Below are positions 43,825 through 49,907 of a stretch of DNA of 49,907 bases, one piece after another. Source of the stretch: Fontibacter flavus (GTDB lineage: Bacteria; Bacteroidota; Bacteroidia; Cytophagales; Cyclobacteriaceae); NCBI RefSeq assembly GCF_042432905.1, contig NZ_JBHLWI010000053.1, positions 1 to 49,907 of the forward strand, read 5' to 3'. The first letter of the stretch is position 1; each line of letters opens with the position of its first letter. Under the pieces are notes generated by a model that saw nothing but the letters and a program-made list of their open reading frames with translations, was not told the DNA's origin and searched no databases. Both the position numbers and the translations under genes were made by a program.

Positions 43825-45174
43825 ATGGATAACAAACAAAATAACCGCAGGGATTTTTTGAAAAAATCAGCATTGGCTACCGTTGGAATATCTTCTATAG
43901 GAGCTTTAGGGTTTTCCGCAAAAAGCTATGGCAATATTATTGGTGCAAACGACCGGATGAATGTAGCTATTGCAGGATTAGGAAGGAGATTGGGAGCATT
44001 TTATGACCCTATTGGTAGAAAAGAAAGCAATGTCAGGCTACATACCCTCTGTGATGTGATGGAATCCCAGCTGACAAAAGCAGCAGCTAGTTTTGCCAAA
44101 CACATAGATTACAAGCCTCACTTGGAAAAAAGTATTTTAAAAGTTATAGATAACAAGGAAATAGATGTACTGATCAATGCCACTCCTGACCATTGGCATG
44201 CTCCCGGCACCTGGCTAGCGGTTGCCGCAGGCAAACATGTTTACGTTGAAAAACCCTGTAGCCATAATCCAAAAGAGGGAGAATTACTTGTAGCATTCAA
44301 AAACAAATACAACAGGGTGATCCAAATGGGAAACCAGCAAAGGTCCTCTTACCATACCATCGAAATCATCAAAGAAATCCATAATGGAGCAATCGGTAAG
44401 CCTTACAGGGCTGTTGCCTTTTATGCCAATAATCGGGGCAGGGTGCCAAACCCAGTTGAGCAGGCCCCGCCATCAGGTTTGGATTGGGAACTGTTTCAAG
44501 GCCCTGCTCCTAGAAGAAAATATACCCACGATACTTGGGACTACAATTGGCATTGGTATGGATGGGACTATGGTACAGCTGAAACAGGAAACAATGCCAC
44601 CCATGAACTCGATGTGGCACGTTGGGCCCTTCAGGTAGAATTCCCAAGTCATGTAAGCGTTGATGCAGGAAAATACCATTTCAGAGACGATGGTTGGACC
44701 ATGTATGACACCATGTATGCCACCTTCAAATTTGAAGGGGATAAATCAATTGTCTGGGATGGACAAAGCCGAAATGGCTACTTGACTTACGGAGCGGACA
44801 GAGGAACTGTGATATATGGAACTGAAGGCTCTGTTTTTGTCAATCGTGGACTTTACAGGCTATTCGACAAGGGAGGTAAATTAATCAGAGAAGTCAAATC
44901 CAGAGGAGAAGAAGGCAGTACCAATTTAGGTGGTGGCGGAGACAATACCACAGACCATGTCGTCAACTTCTTTGAGGCAATAAGGGGAAAGCAAAAGCAA
45001 AACTCTACCATTGAGGAAGGTGCAGTCTCTACCCTACTCTGCCATTTGGCCAATATTTCTTACAGAATCGGTGAAAACTTTGACTGTAATCCTGCCAATG
45101 GCCACATCTATAACAGAAAAGGTATGGAGTTATGGTCTAGGGAATATGAAAAAGGTTGGGAGCCTAAGCTTTAA
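43825..45174 (+). CDS. Tat-exported Gfo/Idh/MocA family oxidoreductase
   Basis: The 449-residue enzyme has an N-terminal Tat signal (twin Arg at 8-9 in NNRRDFLKKS, followed by a hydrophobic stretch to about 35). The Rossmann NAD(P) domain (about 46-160) has GLGRRLG and the catalytic motif VEKPCSHNP (Lys143). The C-terminal domain contains YNWHWYGWDYGTAETG and HELDV, which hold the expected catalytic His. Homologues oxidise a sugar hydroxyl, often C3 of a glycoside. With the preceding DUF1080 protein this would form a 3-keto-sugar pathway. Export with bound cofactor would explain the Tat signal. Confidence 0.9.
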   Translation: MDNKQNNRRDFLKKSALATVGISSIGALGFSAKSYGNIIGANDRMNVAIAGLGRRLGAFYDPIGRKESNVRLHTLCDVMESQLTKAAASFAKHIDYKPHLEKSILKVIDNKEIDVLINATPDHWHAPGTWLAVAAGKHVYVEKPCSHNPKEGELLVAFKNKYNRVIQMGNQQRSSYHTIEIIKEIHNGAIGKPYRAVAFYANNRGRVPNPVEQAPPSGLDWELFQGPAPRRKYTHDTWDYNWHWYGWDYGTAETGNNATHELDVARWALQVEFPSHVSVDAGKYHFRDDGWTMYDTMYATFKFEGDKSIVWDGQSRNGYLTYGADRGTVIYGTEGSVFVNRGLYRLFDKGGKLIREVKSRGEEGSTNLGGGGDNTTDHVVNFFEAIRGKQKQNSTIEEGAVSTLLCHLANISYRIGENFDCNPANGHIYNRKGMELWSREYEKGWEPKL

Positions 45175-45224
45175 TTTCCTTTTCAAAATTCTCTTTAAAC
45201 CCAAAACTCTCAATGATTCATTAC

Positions 45225-45254
45225 AAGGAAGTCCCTATTGGATGGGGCTTCCTT
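45225..45254 (+). terminator. Hairpin terminator after the Gfo/Idh gene
   Basis: AAGGAAGTCCC (45225-45235) pairs with GGGGCTTCCTT (45244-45254) with one T-G wobble and an 8-base loop. It is 51 bases after the stop codon. The tail (CTCGTAAAA) has no T-run, so termination may be rho-assisted. Confidence 0.5.
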
Positions 45255-45337
45255 CTCGTAAAAACTAAATACTGATTTAAAAATACTAAAAAGATTAAAA
45301 CACAGGCGCTTCTTTGGATTAAACAACCATTTAATTT

Positions 45338-45874
45338 TTAATCTTCCAAAATTGATTTTAACCTTTGCAAACCAAATTCCAGATCTTCTCCAATAATCGA
45401 ATCCATATCCATAAATAATAGAAATGCATTCATGGGGTAATTCATTTTTCCGTTAAAGCCCCATTTCACCAATGTATTAAATTCTTCAATTTTCTCCGTG
45501 GAAATATAAGCCGCTGAAGTTGATTCAAATGGTTTGATAAATCTCAATTCGTAATCTATCCTTTCCCCCTCCCTAATACTGATTATTTCCTGCTCTCCTT
45601 CCCCAACTTCATCATTCCCAACCCAGGCATATACAAATCCGAGTTCCCCGTCTACTCCTCTAAAAGTACTTACTTGATTGGGGTCCATCGTCGCCCATTT
45701 GCTGTAATTCTGTTGGTTTTTAAGATACTTTACATATTCAAAAACTGTTTCTTTTGGAAGTTGGATTATTATTTCTCTTTCGACTGCATATTCTTTTTTG
45801 GTAAAAAGTGCCATAACCATTGGTACAATGATTAACATTCCTAAAGCGATCAATATTATTTTTAAAACCTTCAT
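45338..45874 (-). CDS. SRPBCC family protein with membrane anchor
   Basis: A 178-residue protein with an N-terminal transmembrane helix (about 4-25, ILIALGMLIIVPMVMALF) followed by an SRPBCC (START-like/polyketide cyclase) domain. The fold begins at ILPKETVFEYVKYL-like strands (QLPKETVFEYVKYLK) and ends with a long C-terminal helix (DLEFGLQRLKSIL). This fold binds a hydrophobic ligand in a deep pocket; no catalytic residues are evident. It is convergent with the Gfo/Idh gene and divergent from the SDR gene. Confidence 0.83.
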   Translation of the reverse strand: MKVLKIILIALGMLIIVPMVMALFTKKEYAVEREIIIQLPKETVFEYVKYLKNQQNYSKWATMDPNQVSTFRGVDGELGFVYAWVGNDEVGEGEQEIISIREGERIDYELRFIKPFESTSAAYISTEKIEEFNTLVKWGFNGKMNYPMNAFLLFMDMDSIIGEDLEFGLQRLKSILED

Positions 45875-46227
45875 GGTAAACAGGTTAATGCTATGAAATT
45901 TAATAAATAACTCACAGAATATAAAAATCTTATCAAATTAGATGTTCAATTAGAGCATTCAAGGTACAGTATAAAATGAAGTATCTTGCTGAAATTTATT
46001 AGATCTAAACCAAGATTATGGCTATATGCCTTTGTCATTATACAGGAATGACTGGCCTATCTTTCACGTTTTCATTCTTCCTTTCTTATAAGTAAATATG
46101 CAGAATAGTTTGTAACTTGTTTTGATAAAAGGATGAACTCCATCGTATTCATCACCTGCTCAATTAATGTATTATAAATTCATGGCTGTGTAGATCTCTA
46201 CCGCCTATGGTTATTCTTAATGTTAAC
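45875..46227. other. Divergent intergenic region, no gene seen
   Basis: 353 bases between the SRPBCC gene (minus) and the SDR gene (plus). Both promoters must be here, but no exact TAnnTTTG element is found; TAGTTTG near 46108 is one base short. No hairpin or reading frame of note. Confidence 0.4.
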
Positions 46228-47040
46228 ATGAAACTGTTTTCTGTAAAAAATAAAAAAATTATCATTACCGGAGCTACTGGCGTGTTGGGCAAGTCCATGG
46301 CCCAACACCTTGCAAATGAGGGTGCTCATATCATTATTGTAGGAAGAACAGCTTCAAAGATCGAGCAGCTTGTTGAAGAAATAAGATCTTCTGGAGGAAA
46401 AGCAGATGCCTTTCTGGCAGATGTTACTTCAGAAATCCATGTGGTCCAGGCCGCAGGACACATCCAAAAGAGATATACTAAAATCGATGTCCTAGTCAAC
46501 TTAGCAGGTGGTAATTTACCCGAAGCTGTAGTAAGACCTGATCAAACCTTAGCTGACCTATCAGCAGATGCCATGAAAAAGGTTTTGGACCTCAATTATC
46601 AGGGAACATTCCTTCCAATCAAACATTTCTTTCCTTTTATGTTGGCAAATGGCTCTGGTAATATCATTAACATCTCCTCTATGGCAGCCAGTAGGCCAAT
46701 GACACGCGTAGCAGGTTATGCTTCTGCCAAAGCAGCTATAGATAATCTCACCAAGTGGCTGGCAGTAGAAATAAATCATAAGCATGGGCCTGATTACAGG
46801 GTCAATGCTATAGCTCCAGGTTTCTTCCTAACCGATCAAAACCGCAACCTACTGACAGAAAAAGATGGTCAACTTACACAAAGAGGTCATCAAATCATCC
46901 AACATACACCTATGGGCAGGTTCGGGGATCCAGATGATCTTCTGGGAACCCTGCAATGGCTTTGCTCCGACGCCTCCAAGTTTGTAAACGGTACCATCAT
47001 CCCAGTAGATGGGGGATTTTCGGCGTACTCAGGAGTCTAG
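46228..47040 (+). CDS. SDR oxidoreductase, D-fructuronate reductase-like
   Basis: The ATG at 46228 gives a 270-residue SDR (an earlier in-frame ATG at 46207 adds seven residues). Cofactor motif TGATGVLG (14-21), NLAGGN at about 91-96 and catalytic Ser151, Tyr164 and Lys168 (GYASAK). The closest functional idea is the SDR-type mannonate oxidoreductase that replaces UxuB in many Bacteroidota, because uxuA is the next gene on the same strand. It would reduce D-fructuronate to D-mannonate with NADH. The 190-base gap to uxuA holds short repeats. Confidence 0.86.
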   Translation: MKLFSVKNKKIIITGATGVLGKSMAQHLANEGAHIIIVGRTASKIEQLVEEIRSSGGKADAFLADVTSEIHVVQAAGHIQKRYTKIDVLVNLAGGNLPEAVVRPDQTLADLSADAMKKVLDLNYQGTFLPIKHFFPFMLANGSGNIINISSMAASRPMTRVAGYASAKAAIDNLTKWLAVEINHKHGPDYRVNAIAPGFFLTDQNRNLLTEKDGQLTQRGHQIIQHTPMGRFGDPDDLLGTLQWLCSDASKFVNGTIIPVDGGFSAYSGV

Positions 47041-47051
47041 GAATGAAGTAT

Positions 47052-47086
47052 GTACGAAGTACCAAGTACCAAGTACCAAGTACGAG
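47052..47086. repeat. Five tandem 7-base units (GTACCAA)
   Basis: GTACGAA, three copies of GTACCAA and GTACGAG follow each other without gap, 12 bases after the SDR stop codon. The 7-base unit is out of phase with the helical turn. It is a simple tandem repeat that can change length by slippage. Confidence 0.75.
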
Positions 47087-47163
47087 AGCTTGTCCTTTGA
47101 ATATGGATTTAATGTAAATTGTTACAGGCAGCAGATTTAAATTTGTTGGTAGCAAAACAATAC

Positions 47164-47217
47164 AACCAATTAACTAATTACTAATAACCAATTAACCAAT
47201 CACTAATTACCAATCCC
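47164..47217. repeat. AT-rich ACCAATTAA repeat before uxuA
   Basis: About 54 bases consist of variations on AACCAATTAAC and ACTAATTAC up to the uxuA start. It will form part of the uxuA leader if the genes are co-transcribed. No stem or promoter is evident within it. Confidence 0.6.
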
Positions 47218-47229
47218 ATGATATACAAA

Positions 47230-48396
47230 ATGGAACAGACCATGCGCTGGTATGGTCCTAAAGATCCGGTAAGTTTGGCGGATATCAGACAGGCCGGTGC
47301 AACGGGCATTGTTTCTGCCTTACATCATATTCCCAATGGAGAAGTCTGGTCCAGGGAAGAAATCAAGAATAGAAAAGACATGATTGAGGCTGCTGGACTC
47401 ACCTGGTCCGTAGTAGAGTCAGTGCCTGTCCATGAAAATATCAAAACCCGCACAGGTAAATACAGGGAATATATAGAAAATTACAAGCAGACCATTGCCA
47501 ACCTGGCGGCTGAAGGTGTTCGTATTATTTGCTACAACTTTATGCCCATCTTGGATTGGACCCGAACGGCATTGGCTTGGACACTTCCCAATGGTGCCAA
47601 GGCCCTCAGGTTTGAAAAAAAGGAAGTGGTCGCCTTTGACCTCTTTATCCTTAAAAGACCTGGCGCCGAAAAAGAATATTCCCAAGAAGAAATTAAAAGG
47701 GCCAAATATTTCTTTGAAAATGCCTCTCGGGAGGATATTAAGAGAGTGCAGGACAATATTCTCAAAGGATTACCCGGCTCGGAAGAAGGCTATACCATGG
47801 AAGAATTCCAAAATGCCTTAGACACGTACATAGGCATTGGCCATAAGGAACTGGCTAATCATTTGAGGCTATTTCTAAATGAAATATTGGAAGTAGCAGC
47901 GGAAAATGGTGTAAAAATGGCTATACATCCTGATGATCCTCCATTTGACATTTTCGGCCTTCCCAGGGTAGTGAGTACTGCTGCAGATATGCGCCGAATG
48001 GTCTCAGACAATGACAGCCCTAATAATGGTTTTACCTTTTGTACAGGTTCGTATGGCGTGCGGACAGACAATGATTTACCAGCCATGGTCAGGGAATTTG
48101 GAGACTACATTCATTTCATCCACCTCAGGGCTACTACAAGGGATGCAGAAGGCAATTTCTTTGAGGACAACCACCTGGAGGGTGATGTGCCCATGGAGGC
48201 TGTAATCCATGAAATCCTGAAAGTCCAGAAAAGAAGAGGAATATCCATCCCTATGAGACCAGATCATGGCCATCAGATGCTGGATGATATCCAAAAACCT
48301 ATTATAAATCCTGGGTATACCGCTATCGGCCGACTTAAGGGATTGGCTGAGATTCGGGGTGTTGAGGCAGGTTTGATTTATGCAGGTGTAGTATAA
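47230..48396 (+). CDS. uxuA: Mannonate dehydratase
   Basis: The 388-residue enzyme (ATG at 47230; ATG 47218 adds four residues) starts MEQTMRWYGPKDPVSL, close to the N-terminus of E. coli UxuA, and has its length. Conserved segments include GIVSALHHIPNGEVW, CYNFMPILDWTRT, HPDDPP with metal-binding His, FCTGSYGVR and HLRATTRD. The C-terminus is MRPDHGHQML. It dehydrates D-mannonate to 2-keto-3-deoxygluconate, using Fe2+ or Mn2+. It works with the preceding SDR in hexuronate breakdown. uxaC and the KDG kinase/aldolase genes are not in the window. Confidence 0.95.
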   Translation: MEQTMRWYGPKDPVSLADIRQAGATGIVSALHHIPNGEVWSREEIKNRKDMIEAAGLTWSVVESVPVHENIKTRTGKYREYIENYKQTIANLAAEGVRIICYNFMPILDWTRTALAWTLPNGAKALRFEKKEVVAFDLFILKRPGAEKEYSQEEIKRAKYFFENASREDIKRVQDNILKGLPGSEEGYTMEEFQNALDTYIGIGHKELANHLRLFLNEILEVAAENGVKMAIHPDDPPFDIFGLPRVVSTAADMRRMVSDNDSPNNGFTFCTGSYGVRTDNDLPAMVREFGDYIHFIHLRATTRDAEGNFFEDNHLEGDVPMEAVIHEILKVQKRRGISIPMRPDHGHQMLDDIQKPIINPGYTAIGRLKGLAEIRGVEAGLIYAGVV

Positions 48397-48814
48397 ATTT
48401 ACAAATTGGCAGACCTGGAATGACAGGAGTTTCAAAATAATAAAATAATCAACAAACAGACTACTGAAAGACTGCGAGCTACTAACACGGGTAACCGTTG
48501 CACAACTTCATTTTGAATCAAGATAATATACGGCTTGCAGTCATTTGGCGGATTTCTCATTTTAGGATTGGGTGAAAAGGTGGGTTTGGGGGAGTAATTT
48601 TAGTAACCACAAATGATATGTAAATAATCTCAGAAATAAGATCTCCTTTTGATGATTTATAAAAAAACATTAGTTTTAATAAACAATGCAATTGTAGTAT
48701 CAAGCCAGCAAGAATTGAAGGCTTGGTAGTATAAATACGTTGTAATAAGTAAGTTATGCGGCAGCTTAAAAGACGACAATAAAATACAAAACTGATAAGT
48801 AAAAATAAACAACA
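48397..48814. other. Gene-free region leading into the cassette
   Basis: 418 bases without a convincing gene. It holds an inverted repeat at 48470-48480/48532-48542 (9 of 11 pairs) and a small hairpin CAAGCC/GGCTTG (48701-48706/48720-48725). A direct repeat GTAGTAT lies at 48694 and 48726, and the boundary motif GTTATGCGG is at 48753-48761. A 25-codon frame at 48652-48729 is too short to support. Confidence 0.45.
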
Positions 48815-49348
48815 ATGCGAAATTTATCACTTTTCATAGCGACAAGTTTAGACGGATACATTGCAAAACCTAATGACGACTTAAATTTTCTGAAAATAGT
48901 TGAAAAAGAAGGCGAAGACTACGGCTATTCTGAATTCACTGCAAACATTGACACTATAATTCTCGGGAGAAAGACCTATGATTATGTGCTTAAAGAAATC
49001 AGCTCTTCCCATTACGACAACGGACAACGGGACGTTTATGTAATAACAAGAACCGAAAGACCAAAAGTTGGCAGAACTACTTTTTATACAGGAAACTTAA
49101 CGGACTTGGTGCAACAACTAAAATCGCAAAGTGGAAAAAACATTTATTGTGATGGCGGAGCAGAAATTATAAATGAACTTTTACAGCACGACTTGATAGA
49201 CGAATTTGTAATTTCAGTAATACCGATTTTGGTTGGTAACGGGACAAGATTATTCAAAGACAATAGACCCGAACAACAACTTGAATTTGTAAGTGCAAAA
49301 TCATTTGACAAAGGGTTAACGCAACTGCATTACAAACGAAAGAGATAG
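48815..49348 (+). CDS. RibD_C/dihydrofolate reductase-like family protein
   Basis: The 177-residue protein has the RibD C-terminal/DHFR-like fold: SLFIATSLDGYIAKP at the N-terminus, TIILGRKTYDYVL near residue 50 and NIYCDGGAEIINELL near 108. EFVISVIPILVGNGTRLF follows near 130. The GG pair and the Asp in SLDGYI are the usual NADPH/substrate positions. The family is widespread and mostly uncharacterised; it is not a classical trimethoprim-resistant DHFR. It is the first gene of a two-gene unit with a one-base gap to the next. Confidence 0.88.
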   Translation: MRNLSLFIATSLDGYIAKPNDDLNFLKIVEKEGEDYGYSEFTANIDTIILGRKTYDYVLKEISSSHYDNGQRDVYVITRTERPKVGRTTFYTGNLTDLVQQLKSQSGKNIYCDGGAEIINELLQHDLIDEFVISVIPILVGNGTRLFKDNRPEQQLEFVSAKSFDKGLTQLHYKRKR

Positions 49349-49349
49349 A

Positions 49350-49646
49350 ATGGAGAAAGAAAAGACAAAACGAACTTGTAAATATGGACACACTTTCTAT
49401 AAAAGTACCGATTGTCCAACTTGCCCGACCTGTGAAAAACTCAAAGAACCAGCTTCGGGATTTTTAGCTTTGTTGAGTAATCCTGCAAGAAATGCTTTAC
49501 TTCATTATGGAATAGACACAATAGAAAAGCTATCTAACCATACTGAAAAAGAAATACTAAGACTTCACGGGATTGGAAAAGCATCAATGCCGACTTTCAA
49601 AAAAGCACTTGAAGATGAAGGATTGACATTCAAACAAAAGGAATGA
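49350..49646 (+). CDS. Zinc-ribbon plus RNA polymerase alpha CTD-like HhH protein
   Basis: A 98-residue protein. Its N-terminus has cysteines in TCKYGHTFYKSTDCPTCPTC (one HxFxK-like knuckle and a CPTCPTC run) that could bind zinc. The rest resembles the alpha C-terminal domain of RNA polymerase: ALLSNPARNALLHYGIDTIEKL followed by LRLHGIGKASMPTFKKAL, a helix-hairpin-helix fold that binds DNA or proteins. The gene starts one base after the DHFR-like stop, so they are co-translated. It may be a small DNA-binding accessory protein; function unknown. Confidence 0.8.
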   Translation: MEKEKTKRTCKYGHTFYKSTDCPTCPTCEKLKEPASGFLALLSNPARNALLHYGIDTIEKLSNHTEKEILRLHGIGKASMPTFKKALEDEGLTFKQKE

Positions 49647-49661
49647 AAAAAAGAAAGCCGA

Positions 49662-49794
49662 CCGCATAACAACACCTACACGCAAGTGGGGTTCAGTGCT
49701 TCTATGAAAGTGAAATGCTAAACCAAAGTTCTGTTCTTTTAATGAAGTTCAGTGCTAAAAATCCCCACCTGCGTGTAGCTGCAAACCGTCAGGC
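49662..49794 (+). repeat. Long imperfect palindrome, attC-like
   Basis: Arm CTACACGCAAGTGGGG (49676-49691) pairs with CCCCACCTGCGTGTAG (49763-49778) in 15 of 16 positions; the only mismatch is A49685 with C49769. The 71-base loop contains GTTCAGTGCT twice as direct repeats (49691-49700, 49747-49756). It is bounded by CCGCATAAC on the left and GTCAGGC on the right. The total of about 133 bases is in the size range of large attC sites. Confidence 0.6.
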
Positions 49795-49907
49795 TGTGAA
49801 AAAACTTTCAGTTTTTGGAAAAAGCCGCATTTTTGGAGCGTATAGGGACTTCACAGGGTCTTGAACTTGAATTTGAGTCAACTTTATATTTGAATCGTTA
49901 GTTTTTA
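49795..49907. other. Window edge after the cassette
   Basis: No gene is seen. A short inverted pair CTGTGAA (49794-49800) and TTCACAG (49850-49856) is present, and the edge has CGTTAG (49895-49900). The start of a further cassette or gene cannot be judged. Confidence 0.35.

Larger units (their letters stand above)
48753..49794 (+). mobile_element. Putative integron-like gene cassette
   Basis: The two genes at 48815 and 49350 are bracketed by GTTATGCGG (48753-48761) and its exact complement CCGCATAAC (49662-49670). Integron cassettes have GTTRRRY at the insertion point and RYYYAAC at the start of the attC site. CCGCATAAC is followed by a long imperfect palindrome and then a degenerate core GTCAGGC (49788-49794). 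The genes are also more AT-rich and use codons such as ACA, GAC and TTG more than their neighbours. No integrase is present in the window, so this is inferred from structure alone. Confidence 0.4.

Noticed and set aside
47052..47217. Tandem repeats as a CRISPR array
   Set aside because: Units are 7-11 bases with no spacers of constant length and no cas genes are present.
48652..48729. 25-codon frame between uxuA and the cassette
   Set aside because: Too short, weak hydrophobic content without a complete helix, no other support.
48815..49348. DHFR-like gene as a trimethoprim resistance cassette
   Set aside because: It belongs to the RibD_C group, not to the DfrA or DfrB families.
1..49907. 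tRNA, rRNA or complete insertion sequences
   Set aside because: Reading both strands gave no tRNA-like cloverleaf with GTTCGAATC-type arm, no rRNA segments and no transposase frame; a tRNA missed by eye cannot be fully excluded.

Overview
The window looks like a chromosomal segment of a marine or freshwater Bacteroidota, most likely the family Cyclobacteriaceae (Algoriphagus/Cyclobacterium-like). Reasons: AT-rich coding DNA, almost no Shine-Dalgarno sequences, at least two promoters of the Bacteroidota TAnnTTTG type (before tyrS and before a TetR gene), many short Bacteroidota-type lipoprotein signals, and families typical of the phylum (7TMR-DISM hybrid kinases, TPR kinases, DUF1080 proteins, Haem_bd proteins, Gfo/Idh/MocA enzymes with a Tat signal). 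The genus is an inference from protein character only.

Layout. 0.1-4.8 kb: a lipoprotein, then an overlapping pair of an ATP-dependent DNA ligase and its associated Lhr-type DEXH helicase (a repair module). 4.9-9.6 kb: a TPR sensor histidine kinase converging on trkA-trkH (K+ uptake). 9.7-13.7 kb: minus-strand TPR protein, rmuC, alpha/beta hydrolase, DUF4332 and DUF937-like proteins. 13.8-21.3 kb: an exported DnaJ-type zinc-finger protein coupled to a YfcC carrier, an aldo/keto reductase, a ceramidase-like lipoprotein, a DinB-fold protein, a 53-residue membrane micro-ORF and a DmdC-like acyl-CoA dehydrogenase. 21.4-27.9 kb: an AstE/AspA-type deacylase with a GCS2-CBS fusion, an MsbA-like ABC exporter, and tyrS.

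28.1-34.3 kb is the most interesting metabolic block: a TetR regulator, a quinone-oxidoreductase-like enzyme and a tight operon SDR - ACAD10/11-type acyl-CoA dehydrogenase - APH-type kinase - 3-hydroxyacyl-CoA dehydrogenase. The kinase and dehydrogenase are the two halves of mammalian ACAD10/ACAD11 and resemble LvaA/LvaC of levulinate catabolism, so a phosphorylation-based 4-hydroxyacyl-CoA pathway is proposed (inference).

34.5-48.4 kb: a 7TMR-DISM hybrid kinase, a CDGSH Fe-S protein, a four-gene envelope cluster (two CxxCH heme-binding proteins, an unknown protein and a DUF1460 protein), a GH2 enzyme divergent from a DUF1080-Gfo/Idh pair (3-keto-sugar chemistry), an SRPBCC protein, and a fructuronate-reductase-like SDR with uxuA (glucuronate branch).

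48.75-49.8 kb carries two small AT-rich genes (RibD_C/DHFR-like; zinc-ribbon plus RpoA-CTD-like HhH) bracketed by an exact 9-bp inverted pair and followed by a long imperfect palindrome that resembles an integron attC site. This may be a gene cassette and is the best candidate for a mobile unit here. No rRNA, tRNA, CRISPR array or intact insertion sequence was recognised.
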